Source: Isoetes taiwanensis
Taxonomy: Eukaryota > Streptophyta > Lycopodiopsida > Isoetales > Isoetaceae
Direction of reading: 5' to 3'
NCBI GenBank assembly: GCA_021234155.1
Contig: JAJEKV010000479.1
Location: 62,001-126,000, forward strand
DNA: 64,000 nt
In this document: positions 23,109 through 33,793 of the stretch, in pieces
Numbering within the stretch: position 1 is the first letter of the stretch
How the letters are laid out: each line of letters opens with the position of its first letter
Notes under the pieces: generated by a model
Seen by the model: only the letters and a program-made list of their open reading frames with translations
The model's database searches: none
What the model was told of the DNA's origin: nothing
Made by a program: the position numbers and the translations under genes

Positions 23109-24466
23109 TCTAGCATAATAACAGGGGGTTACTTTTAGATTTTTATACGTTTTTTCACATGGTTTTTCTATGATTTCATTGTTGTATTCGTTGAGGTGTA
23201 CTAAATAGTATTTCTAGAGTGCACCCTTTATGGGCCGTTGATTTTCGTTGGTTGGAACAATCCGAGGGTTGTTGTCTTTCTCTGCATGTCTTTGTGCATG
23301 AACACTGCGCATGTGTATGCATGTGCATGTGCACATGCATGTGCATGTGTATGCATGTGCATGTGTACTGTGCATGTGCAAGTGCAAGTTCATGTGTGTG
23401 TGTGCATGTGTGCATGCGCATGTGTACTTGCCCTCTTGGATTCTTGTTGCCGGAGTGGATTTTTGCTACCACGATGTGGATTTTTTGCTCACACTTACAA
23501 AGGTATTTGTTTTTTAATGTTTCCTCAGTTAGCATAACGGTTTTTTTTACAAGGTATTGTTTTCCTGGTTCTACAATGTAGTGCTGCAAAACTCGCCTTT
23601 GTCTCCTTCCCTTTAGCTATTCTAAGATTTGCTGCAGATTCAAAAAGAGTTTAGAGTTTAGGCCCTCTGTTTGCTTTCAACTCTTGGATATTCCCTGGCT
23701 TTGTCCGGATTGTTCATAGCAGCCAACATTTAGCTTCAATCAACAAAGCGGATTCTTGTGCACATAACATGCGGATTATTCCCGCCCTTTTCGAATCATG
23801 CGATTAGTCAAACAGTGGCCACAAGAATGCATTTATATTGTAGGTTTGGAACTTTAATCGAACCAGAAAGTGAGTCATGCATTATCTTTAAGCTAGAGAT
23901 GGATCATCCAAAATCACATGGATTGTTAAACAATAGTTTCATTGTGAAAGAGGAATAGCTGTAGCTGAAGTAACAATATGTGGAACGCTAACAGAGCAAG
24001 CTTGCTTCAAAACCTCTACTCTTGATCTTGCTTCACCGAATTCTACGGGGAGACCTACTCCACATCACCAAACTGGCTGATTCTCTTCACTTGTTAAACC
24101 AAAGCCAGGCAACCCGTGAGAAAGTATTACTGGTTCTTTATGAACCTCACCAATTGTTACTGCAGATAACGTTGATGTTCATGCAATGGTTTGTGAATAA
24201 AACATTATTGTAGAGCATATCAATGTCAAAAGCTTTTATTTGATTCAATTTTATTTTGGGGAACATAAATGGTAAATAAATTTCTTTGCATTTGGTCAAT
24301 TTTGGGTTGTTCATCCTCACTATAAAATGCAGAGAGTTTGTGGTGTAATTAGATTACAAGTGTTTCTCGTGGTATTACATGCATAAGTGTTAAAGTTGGT
24401 ACGTGAAGTTCATCCTTAATGCCCAAAGGCCTTTATTAGGGCCCGAAGGGCCCGAAATTTTTGCAG
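23109..24466 (+). mobile_element. Second copy of the TAGCATAATAACAGGGGG Helitron-like family
   Basis: Begins TCTAGCATAATAACAGGGGG after A (23108|23109), the Helitron rule. The probable 3' hairpin is GGGCCCGAAGGGCCC (24439-24453), followed by AATTTTTGCAG instead of AATTTTTCTAG, so the terminal CTAG appears mutated. A third 5'-like end (TAGCATAATAACAACC) follows at about 24474. No protein recognised in the cargo. Confidence 0.5.
23310..23430 (+). repeat. CATGTG microsatellite
   Basis: Imperfect (ATGTGC)n and (CATGTG)n for about 120 bp. It produces Cys/Met/His/Val-rich frames on both strands that I reject as genes. Confidence 0.9.
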
Positions 24467-24802
24467 TAATATATAGCATAATAACAACCAACACATCACT
24501 ACAATCAACATTAATTAACACAAACCATTACATCCAATACATTTAAATTAACACCCCCCTAAAACCCCCTTTGGTTTGGGTGCATATTCACACGGGGGGT
24601 TACGTAGGGCATCGAGAGCTGTCGGATAGGCATATTTGCCCTATATTCCTTGATCTGGACCGTACATAGCGATCCTCGTTTGTGGGGTATGCATGTACAA
24701 GTTTTTGTATACTGTATATTGAGTTTTGCAAAATACTATAAGGTTTAAGGGAATGTACTTAATGGTGTTAATTTTGTACATTATTATACCAATAATTCTA
24801 CA

Positions 24803-25090
24803 ATGACTATAAAAGCAGCTCCATTCGGTGGTAGAAGTCATTCATCTCCCATGGCTTATAATATTTATGAAGATCGGTTTGAGACCATTATTTGCTCCAT
24901 GAGCTACAATGATATTGTTCGGTGCATACATAAAGGTGTTAAGCTGGATCCTTACTTAGAATCCAAAGCACAAGGTCGTGAGTGTCATTGCCCCGGCCTT
25001 ACTCGTGTTGTGATCCATCTTCTTTGGCTTCCTGAGCGCCATGCCTACGAGCTGAATGCGATCACGTTAGCAGGGATTGAAGATGAGTGA
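24803..25090 (+). CDS. Small unidentified protein of 95 residues
   Basis: Not recognised. The frame has balanced composition: a basic start, then PMAYNIYEDRFETIICSMSYNDIVRCIHKG, a CHCPG pair of cysteines, and a hydrophobic-to-acidic end (ITLAGIEDE). TATAAAAG at 24809 lies inside the frame, so if that is a promoter the true start would be the Met at 24851 or later. It faces the broken gene at 25380-26873 and could be a separate exon of the same transposon or of a decayed host locus. No membrane segment or signal peptide. Confidence 0.4.
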   Translation: MTIKAAPFGGRSHSSPMAYNIYEDRFETIICSMSYNDIVRCIHKGVKLDPYLESKAQGRECHCPGLTRVVIHLLWLPERHAYELNAITLAGIEDE

Positions 25091-25379
25091 ATCATCGACT
25101 CTATAATGCCATCAATAATATGTGCATCTAAATTATATGTATGCCATAATGTGTGCATCAGATGTAATGATGTGTATTAAACATCTATTATAAAAGATGT
25201 AACGATGTAGTATAAGCATAATGAATATTATTTGATGTATCGACTATGTATTAATTGTACAAAATTCTTAAGTATTATAGCAAGAGAAATTGCATACATG
25301 ATTATCGAGAACATGACTGAGATTGAGAGCTTTTAGCTAATGCTATGTCCCCCCACATGTCAACAATGTATTTTGGAAT

Positions 25380-26873
25380 CTAAACAGTCTTCGGTCTTTT
25401 GCCATTTGCATCCCATGCATAATGTATGGCATCTAACTTCTCATACCTTGATGGATCTGATGGATTGGGTCGCCAACGTTTAGTTAAGCAACCTGTATAG
25501 TCACGACCAACAGGCATCCACCATGATACATAAATGTGACCATAATTGGTAGACTCTGGATCTAGGATGGCATCTTCTTCTGTAAAGCCCAACCACGTTG
25601 GAGTTTCATCGTCTCCAGGTCGGACTAAAACGAACATACCTTTCGTAACATGTGCATAAGGATCGAACTCATCCATAGGTAACCATTAGGGTTTTTTTGA
25701 GATTAAAAAAGGGCCTTCAAAACATGCCAACTAAGCCAAATGAAGATAAATGAACTACCAATCAGAAATCAGAGCCTGACGGGTCCAGTCAGCAAAACTG
25801 TTATAACTAACTCACTGGATCACATTTTCTAGTATAACTATTCATAGAAAAGTCCAAATGAGCTCTCGTTTAGTGCAATAGATAGATCTCGTTGAGATCT
25901 TTCCAACCTTAGGTGCTTTGCATAAATTTTAACCATTTATGATTGTCAAAACTCCAAAAAATATGGTTTTTACCATTTTTTACTATCCCACGGGGCTAAA
26001 AAATATGCAAACCACCCAAGGTTGGAAAGATCTCAATGAGATCTATCTATTGCACCAAACAAGCTCATTTGGACTTTTCTATCAACACTTATGCTAGAAA
26101 ATGTGATCCAGTGAGTTAGTTATAACTGTTTTGCTGACTGGATTACCAGTTCTGTTTTCTGATTGGTAGTTCATATAGCTTAGTCAGCAGTTCTTAGAAG
26201 GCCCTTTTATGATCTCAAAAAATCCCTAATGACTGGATGCCCATCTGTTGGCCCACAATACGTAGGCAAAGGTCTTACAAGCACAGCGGCTTCATCGACC
26301 TCTGGAGTAAATGCAGCTTGTAGAGGTTCTTGCCTTGTACGCAACCAAAAGTTATCATTTTGAGGTCGTCCTGGAGATACATCTTCCAAACACAAAAGAA
26401 TCTCGTTCCAGTAATCCATAGTTGCTTTGTACTGTCGTGCAAACACACTATCTTCTTGATTTTTGCAGAAGGAATTCCATAATGCTATGTACTTGCGGAT
26501 GCTGTCTGCCAGGCCAGGGAGATCTTTCAATGTCTTCCTTGGAGGGATATTTTTAGGCACCCCTGTTGGTAACGTTGGCTCACCATTTTCATCCTCTTTC
26601 TACAATCCACTCTTTATGGGTTGGCCGCATCTTATATTGCATAATGGGCCATTTCCCATCCATTTTAAATCGGAATAGCAATGGGTCAGTATGGCCTGTT
26701 AGACGTTGGCCTTTATCAGGGATATATCCCTTGACAAAGCCTTTCCAATCTGGAACTTCATCCACAAAATATGGAACAAGAGACTTTGCATTGCACTTGC
26801 TAAATAAGTAAAGCAACTCAGGCAAAGTTAGAGCATCCGATGAACTCATTAACGTCGAAAAGTTCCCAAACAA
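25380..26873 (-). pseudogene. Unidentified protein-coding gene broken by a MITE, a frameshift and a Helitron
   Basis: Three minus-strand pieces read as one protein. 26873-26589 begins mid-protein (FGNFSTLMSSSDALTLPEL) and ends KEWIVE. After a one-base frameshift near 26590 it continues as EDENGEPTLPTGVPKNIPP to HPV at about 26229. After the 542 bp MITE it resumes as LPMDEFDPYAHV (25688) and ends KRPKTV at 25380. The last part is rich in aromatics (WLGFTEED, YVSWWMPVGRDY, RWRPNP) and could be a small beta-rich domain at a C-terminus. I cannot name the family. The right end stops exactly at a Helitron 5' end, so the N-terminal part lies elsewhere. It may be a host gene or the ORF of a larger transposon; either way it is inactive. 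Confidence 0.6.
25687..26228. mobile_element. Foldback MITE flanked by TA (Tc1/mariner type)
   Basis: A 542 bp element whose halves are inverted copies. The ends read TAGGGTTTTTTTGAGATT and, reversed, TAGGGATTTTTTGAGATC. Inner arm matches include AAGGGCCTTC, GAACTACCAATCAGAAA, TTATAACTAACTCACTGG and AGATAGATCTC. The arms are roughly 240 bp around an AT-rich centre. The terminal TA on both sides suits a mariner-type TA duplication. It encodes nothing and lies in the coding sequence of the unidentified gene, just after codons for GHPV. Confidence 0.75.
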
Positions 26874-29449
26874 TCCTATATTATAATGTTATAGTGTAAG
26901 TGTTGGACCCAGCCCTAAGGGATTTAGGGTTGAGATTTAATGGTTGAGATTTGCTATGCCGCATGAGGCTGTCGAACATTCCGACATCGCCCAAGGTTTT
27001 GGATGGCCCAGGCAGATCTCAGTTTTTTTTCTGAAGATCCTACAACAAAATATAGACGGTCTTACTTGGTCCAAACTCGCCGTAATAACCTAACATATCT
27101 AAAACAACAAAAATCTGCTTCTATGCTCTGCCGATTTGACTCCATGATCCGATCCGATGCTGCAGCTCGAGAGATCATAACATCAGAATATACATGGGAC
27201 CGATTTAGAGTTGTATTGTTTTGACATTGAAAGGAGCAGAGGGAAACAGCTTAAAGCTAAGGAAAACAAAGGATTTGGCAGCCGGATACATATAGATATA
27301 CAGATTGGGAAATGATTATGTTTTGTTAGACATCTATTATTTACTTTCAGGCTCTGGTCAATATTATGCATCTTCAAGCTTGCACAATGGTTTTAGCAGG
27401 TTTCAAGCTTGCAGGATGATTTTTTGCAGGTTCTACAAAAAAAGGTTATCATAGAAGCGTCTCCACAGAAGCATCTCCTTCACAACAGATCGAACTTCCC
27501 CTTAAAGCGCTAAGATTGCCTCAGGTGGACAAGAGCATGAATCCTAGCTATTTAGTGTATTTGGATAGGTTATATTGTTTCTAACTGCCTTTTGTGTTTG
27601 TAGACTGACATAATATTGAAGTATAAGATGGCCAGAAGACTTAAGCTCTCTGCTATTTTACGATATTGGAAAGAAGAGGTAACAATGATGGCTCCATTTA
27701 CTTCATCATTTGAAAACTGAGAGGGAATCATATCATTCCTCTTACGGCAGAAAAACAAATATAGGCTTCCTTCTTCATAAAGGCAAGCAACATCTGTCAA
27801 TCTTTGGCCCATAGTTTTCTCTTAGCTTATATGGCAGATACAAATCCTGTGATGTTTATTACTAGCAGGAATTTTCCAAACACTGTGACAATTTGGAGAG
27901 GTGGCTGGAAGGAATTTGTTCTTCTATATAAACCTGGTATGCAGTCGTGGTATGCAGTCGCTTCATGGTATGATAAGCTTTCTTCTGTTTGCAACAATTT
28001 TTTTCAGAAATGTTGCACTTTTTTATGCTGTTACCATCTTTTGTGTATGAGTCGGTCCATTCATAGCTTTGGTAGTCATACTTGCTTAGCTTAGGTATGC
28101 CCTACGTTGTGAGTGGCTGAGTGTTATGTCTTTTGTTTTTTAGGATCAACAATATGAGTAGAAAGACTGTGTTTTGTTCGGGAAGCTTCCTCAGAATCAA
28201 TACTTGATGTTGTATCTTGGAATGCGCATTGGAACTTCACCTTACATGGTAAGCTGATCCATGTATATGTATATGTTATGAAAGTACCATAATGCTTGGA
28301 GCCATTAGTCTTAAGTTTGTGAGTTGATATGTTTCTCAAATACAGGAACCCGGATGACGCTGCTATTGTTTTCAAACTGTGCATTTGCACGACGTGCCAT
28401 CATGGAACCGTATGATTGCAGCATGTGCACAACGACTGGCTTATGAAGCTATTGTAGGCCATTATATTATAGCCTTATTCTTTGCAGCAAAAGCTTTCTT
28501 TCAAGGTATGCTCAGATCTCCCATTTACACATTCCTCTATCAAATAATTAACATGAATCCACCTCTACAACAACTCATGTATTAGAGGGCTTCACATGTT
28601 GCTGATTATTGATATATTGTCCACAGTTGCACGGCCAAGCTTTTGAAGAAGAGTGCAAATGCATGCAGCAATAATGTAGCAACAATAGTGGCAACAATTG
28701 TACTTTGTTGTGCCGGATGTCAAATTATGCGCTTGAGTTGCTACTACATGCAGTAAGAAATAGCCAGCATTTGAAGATACTGAAGAACATAAATCTGAGA
28801 GCATAGTCAATTTTCTTTTTAATAAATGCCTGCGGGATTTCACATCCATGACCTTAGGCATTTCACAACCGACCATTATTGAATAAGAAAAAACTTACAA
28901 AGTGCAAATAGAGTCTGCTATAATAGTTTGACTTGAAATTCAATTTGAAAAAGAAACTATTGGAGTCAGGCAAATTAAGGCAAATTATTATGTATGCAGG
29001 ATACAAATTTGATAGGACATGGTCTCAACTTCGAAACCTTTGTATATGCAATTTAGGTTGATTATTAAAGATTTCATTTATACATCATGGTCTTGAGGAG
29101 CTCTCATGAAAATTCAAACCCGAGAACAAGAAACATCATTTTCCCACTGCACCCCATTCTATTGTAGCCTTATTCTTTGCAAGGAACGCTAAAAACACCA
29201 TTCTTCATTTCTTCTATCATGTGCAATCTAAGAAGGAAAAGAAGTTATGATGACAGGATAAACATTAGCAAGGGAATGCTTTCACTGCTCGCCATTGTTT
29301 TGCAAATATATATTTCAAAAGATTCTGTTGAGGTCATGTACCACTACTGATCAAAATTACAACAACTGCTAAGGTTTCAAACAAAGAAAGAAACATTTAC
29401 AGGTTCTCACCCTCTATGCCCAGCAACGCTGGGCACTGTTATATACTAG
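26874..29449 (+). mobile_element. Helitron carrying PPR fragments, first of the second cluster
   Basis: 5' end TCCTATATTATAATG preceded by A (26873). 3' hairpin GCCCAGCAACGCTGGGC at 29418-29434 with CTAG at 29446-29449. It is inserted into the unidentified gene, whose frame runs right up to the 5' end. The block after the start (GTTATAGTGTAAGTGTTGG, then ACCCAGCCCTA) is shared with the element at 33794. The cargo includes PPR-like exon pieces near 28204 and 28350-28440, plus an unassigned open frame at 27003-27224. No Rep/helicase. Confidence 0.75.
28150..28445 (+). pseudogene. PPR-protein exon fragments
   Basis: Two short pieces match pentatricopeptide repeats, RNA-binding helical repeats of organelle-targeted plant proteins. 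At 28204-28230 the frame reads LDVVSWNA. At 28344-28435 it reads NPDDAAIVFKL, shifts by one base, and continues MHLHDVPSWNRMIAACAQ, the usual layout of a repeat (ARxVFxxM, then xDVVSWNxMIAAYAQ). They are separated by about 130 bp of intron-like sequence. Frameshifts and tiny size make them non-functional. The intron-like spacing suggests capture at the DNA level. Confidence 0.6.
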
Positions 29450-30449
29450 TCTTATCTTATATTATAATGTTTTAGTGTATTGTTTGGATCCAGCCCTAGA
29501 TCGGACGGCCCAGGTTTTGAGTTAAAATATTAAGGGTCGAGATGCCTACGATTTTTTTCGGTCTTCTCGCTCTAGCTTAGGGCTTCTTCGGCTATGGCGG
29601 TTCAGGGCAAGGTTTGCAACAGCCATGGCTAGACCTGATGCTAGATGACAAAAGTCCACAGCATTTGCGCATTTTATCAAATGCCATGCTATAGGTGTGA
29701 TGATGCCCTAAGGAGGCCGGAGCATCTTGACCTCACAGGTGCCGTAAATTCTCTGTCTTTTTTTCCAAGCTCCTTCCTATGTAGGTAACCATTTGAATAG
29801 ATGCAATACATGACTAAGATGGACATAAATGCGCAATGCGAGCAAAGTGTTTCCGCGAGCGATCCGCAAATATCTCGACATTTTTTCTTGAATGGCAGAT
29901 CTTCATACGATGCATGGCTCAATGCCGTCTCCTTACAGGCCCGTACTTTCTTTCTCCTCCTTCATTCCTTGTACCAAGTCATTTATTTTTATGGGCTTTG
30001 CAGATTGCTCAAATCGTTTCTTTGTAACTATGTTTCAGGCCTTTTTGAAAGGGTATTTTACTAACTCAGATCATCTGGCAGAAGTGTTTTTGCATATGGT
30101 TAAATCCTTCCCTGTTGGTGTGGATTCTCTGCACCCAATAGAACTCCTCTTCTCCCCTTATTTTCGAACACATTTTTCCTTCTGCTTCTTGCTGCATCTG
30201 ATTCTGCACAGCAGATTTGTTGACCTACCTTTCCAACATTGCCTCTTCCCTGAACTTGCAAATTTAAACAAATTGCTCTCAAATCCAAGCAAATTGCTCT
30301 CATCTTTGTATGCAGAAGATGGAAACCACCTAAGTTGTGATGATGCATTATTGAACATCATTGTGTTCACAGGTGTTCTTTATATTCTTCAAAGCGGTTT
30401 TATTTCTGCCGGATATGTCTTCCAACTTATTAGCATTATGTTTGATGCA

Positions 30450-30554
30450 GGAAAAAGAAAACCTTAATAGGCCTTTTTGTTGTATGGACCACCTAGGACA
30501 GGGAAATCCTACCTTGCAAAAATAGTGTCTACAAAAGCTGATTCAGCATTTTTC
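30450..30554 (+). pseudogene. VPS4/SKD1 AAA-ATPase exon fragment (Walker A)
   Basis: The parent enzyme is the ATPase that disassembles ESCRT-III on endosomes. A single frame reads GKRKP, two stop codons, then AFLLYGPPRTGKSYLAK and IVSTKADSAFF. This matches VPS4 around its Walker A loop (GPPGTGKS): the usual Trp-Arg between GKRxP and AFLLYGPP is replaced by TAA TAG, and the third Gly of the loop is Arg. It is preceded by a TTTGATGCAG-like 3' splice site and ends in a CAG/GT-like boundary at 30556. It is one captured, dead exon; copy B carries the same exon at about 61631-61730. Confidence 0.75.
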
Positions 30555-30955
30555 AGGTACCGGATATGCTTAGGAACTTAGAAATGGTTGGTCTGGTCTT
30601 GCCAATGGAAATTGTCATGCAAATGAGGACTTGATTAAAAAGGCATGTGCAAATGGTATCTACGTTTTGTTTGACTTTGAATTTTTTGTAATCAGTTCCG
30701 GAATGAGATATTCAAGCTTCACATTCTTATAAAAGTGCATCGGATGAAGCATTAGTTTGTCAAGGTAAACTTGCATACGCTCTGTTTTTTTACCAATGTG
30801 GTGCTTTCCACTTAGGCAACAAGCATGTCACTAGAAGAGTATGAATTCTGCTGAAAACCAGTGTTTTTGTAAAACATTATAATTCTAAAGACACTATGAA
30901 TTGCAACTTTTATGTGCAATGTGGAACTGACAATTTGAGAAGTTTTATTATTAGA

Positions 30956-32793
30956 CTAGTAATGGTACCCAGCCTTGCTGGGCATAAATTAGGAACCTTT
31001 AATTTCTTTCTTTTTTTATTCTCCCTTTTTTTTTTCTAACCCCGTTCTCCCTCCCTTTGCCTTCCCTTTCCCCTTTCCCTTTTTTTCTTTCTCTTTTTCT
31101 TATCAGCTTTTTCCCTTCCTTTTTATCTTTCCCCGCTCTTCCCATTTTTCCACTACTCTCTTTCCCTTTCCTTTTCCCCTTCCTCTTCCTTTTCCTTTTC
31201 CTTTTCTCTTTCCTGTTTCTCATGCATTTTTTTCGTTCTCTTTTGCTTACCTTTTCATGTGCCCTTTTCTTCCTTTCCCCACCCTCTTCCTCTTGATCAC
31301 GTGCCCTTTTCCCCATCTCTTTTCCCATTTCTCTCTCCTCTTTTCCTCATGCTCTTTTTTTGCTTTCCCTTCTCCTTTTTTCCTTCCCTTTTCATTTCAA
31401 CTTTCCATTCCCTTTTCATACTTTCCCCACCCTTTTGCTTTGCAATGTTCCTTTTTCCCTTTCCTTTCTCTTTCCCTTCCTTTTACATTTTCCCTTTCCC
31501 CGTTCCCTTTTCGCTTTTCATATGCCTCTTTCCATTCCCTTTTCTCAACCTTTTTTTATGTACCCTTTTTCCTTCTTTTTCCCCATCTTCTTCCCCTTTT
31601 CCCCTTTCCACTTTCTCCTTTCTTGTTTCTTTTTCTTTTTCCCTTTCCCATACTCTTTTCCCTTTCTTTCTTCTATTTCCTCACCCTTTCCCTCTTCCTT
31701 TTTTTTCTCGTGCCCTTTTCTCCTTCCTCTTTTCCTATTCCTTGCTCCCTACCCTTTGTCTATTCTAATTCCCCCCCCACCTTTTTTCCTCATTTTTCCA
31801 TCCTTTCCCTCTTCCTTTTTCGATGCTCTTTTTTGCTTTCCTTTTTCTCTTTCTTCACCTTTCTCTTTTCCTTTTTTTCCGCCCTTTCATTTTTCTCTTT
31901 TTCTCGTTCCCTTTTCCCAAGTTCTCTTTTTCCCTTTTCCCCCTCTCTTTTCCTTTTTACTTTTCTTTTTCCCATAGACTTTGCAACCTTTTCTTATTTT
32001 CCCTTACCTTTTTCTCCTTTTCTCACCTTTTACTTCTTACCCTTCTCGTGGTGCTCTTTTTCCGTTCCCTTTCCCCTCGCCTATTCTATTCCTTTTCTAT
32101 TTTCTTTTTATCTTTCCATTTTCCTTTTCTCCTTCTCTTTCCTTTTTTCCTCTTACCTTTCCTTTATTCCTTTTCCTTTTCCCTTTTCCCTTTTCCCTTT
32201 CATATCGTTTTTCCTTTTCCCTTCTCCTCTTCCTTTTCCTTTTCCCTTTTCCCTTTCATCGTTTTCCTTTTCCCTTCCCCTCTTCCTTTTCCCTTTTCCC
32301 TTTCCCTTTTTCCTTTTCCCTTTTCCCTTTCATCGTTTTTCCTTTTCCTTTTCCCTTTTCCCTTTTTCCCTTTTCCCTTTTCCTTTTTCCCTTTCATCTT
32401 TTTTCCTTTTCCCTTCCCCTTTTCCTTTTCCCTTTTCCCTTTTCCCTTTTCCCTTTCATCATTTTTCCTTTTCCCTTCCCTTTTCGTTTCCCTTTTCCCT
32501 TTTCCTTTTTTCCTTTCATCGTTTTCCTTTTTCCCCTTTTCCTTTCCCTTTTCCCTTTTTCCCTTTTCCGTTTTCCGTTTTCCTTTTCCTTTTCCCTTTT
32601 CATCTTTTCCTTTTCCCCTTTCATTTTTTTTTTTTCCTTTTCCCTTCCCTTTTTCCTTTTCCTTTTCCCTTTCTTATAGTTTTTCCCTTTTTCCCTTTCA
32701 TCGTTTTCCTTTTCCTTCCTTTTCCCTTTTCCCTTTTCCTTTTCCCTTTTCCTTTTCCTTTTTTCCCTTTTCCTTTCATTTTCCTATATAAGA
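30956..32793 (-). mobile_element. Nested polypurine Helitron, minus strand, exact boundaries
   Basis: On the minus strand it starts TCTTATATAGGAAAATG (from 32793) and ends with hairpin GCCCAGCAAGGCTGGGT (30983-30967) and CTAG (30959-30956). Comparison with the empty paralogous site at 62129/62130 shows insertion exactly between A and T with no duplication, the Helitron signature. The 3' 30 bp match the polypurine Helitron at 11819-13739. The 5' end keeps TCTTATATA but lacks the following 120 bp of that relative, so it is an internally deleted form. Confidence 0.92.
31010..32786 (-). repeat. Polypyrimidine tract (polypurine on the minus strand)
   Basis: About 1.75 kb of CCCTTTTCC units, the inverted counterpart of 11946-13690, with many of the same interruptions (CATGCACT-like, CTCGTGCCC and CATCGTTTTT spacers). 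Frames up to 529 codons occur only because stops are rare in pyrimidine-only sequence; they are Phe/Pro/Leu/Ser strings and not genes. Confidence 0.95.
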
Positions 32794-33793
32794 TTTGCCT
32801 TGCAGGACAATTTCCATTTCGGAAACAAGTAAACAACCAACACTAGAAAAGCAATGCCTCTAAGGATTTTTATTTGAATTCTCGGTGTAAAGTCTTGATT
32901 TTTTAAGGCGTAAATGACTTTACATGCTAATTTCTCTATGGATTTTTGTATGAAGACCTATATCTGAATTTTCTTAAGCTAAAGATGCTTTGTTCTTAAT
33001 TAGAGGCACATTTGAATATTTCAAAAATGTCTATAGTATAAGGGTTGCTGCATTTCATGAGAATGAGAGTAAGAAGATTTTTAAATTGGTGTAAGTAGGT
33101 CTCTCAATCTCCAGATTGCAAATATCATAAATAGCCTCATTATTCAAAAGGACTGCGACATCTGTATGTTCTAGCAGGGAATGTGCGTAAAAGGAACCTG
33201 TTGTATGGTTCAATCATAAAGTTGGTAACCTGTGGTGATGGATAAACAATAACAAGCTTAGACTTCTTGCCGGAATCCACAGAAAGATGTTTTCAAAGTG
33301 ATGATCCAAGTCATGAACGAGTTCTCCCATTAATGGAGTTAGAATCTCCAGTACAAAACCAAAGTTCAACCACTGTTAAGTATGGTAAGAAAATTTGTAT
33401 CAAGTTAAGGATTACTTATTGTTCTAGGACAACTAATATTTTAACTGGTTACTATAATGTATTCTATCTACCTACTATATATCTTACCTAAGGAAATTAT
33501 CCTTTACTAAATGGAGTGCATTAATACATACACTAGGCATATATTCAAAGTGTCCCTCGAACCAAAAATGTTTTTACAAGCATGTCAAACAGTGTTGTAA
33601 GGTTGGCATCTCATTTTAACACAACCATCATAAGTACATCGAATAATGTAGAAGCTACTTGATACGTTGTCCAATAGATAGGCACTGCAAACAAAAAGAG
33701 GGTAATTGAAGCTTTATAATAAACGTGACAGTCAATAAGAACTGTTCTGCGTTGCCATACAATATTAAAAAATACAACCCACCGAAGGTGGGA

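Larger units (their letters stand above)
29450..33793 (+). mobile_element. Helitron copy A, carrying a VPS4 fragment and split by a nested Helitron
   Basis: 5' end TCTTATCTTATATTATAATG begins directly after the previous CTAG. The 3' hairpin is CCCACCGAAGGTGGG at 33778-33792, where the terminal AATTTTTCTAG seen in copy B has been lost and the next Helitron starts. The element is collinear with copy B (60660-63123) throughout, except for the inserted 30956-32793. Without it, copy A is about 2.5 kb. The shared open stretch at 29892-30467 (191 codons in copy A, 151 in copy B) is not recognised and differs by frameshifts, so I treat it as decayed cargo. Confidence 0.85.

Noticed and set aside
23176-23589. 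Cys/His/Met-rich frames that might suggest a metal-binding protein
   Set aside because: Produced by the CATGTG microsatellite; open on both strands with no conserved spacing.
29892-30467. 191-codon frame in Helitron copy A as a functional gene
   Set aside because: The paralogue in copy B is frameshifted and shorter, no family is recognised, and the VPS4 exon directly after it contains stops.
30999-32846. Frames up to 529 codons in the inverted polypyrimidine tract
   Set aside because: Same artefact as above; the tract lies inside a bounded non-coding Helitron.
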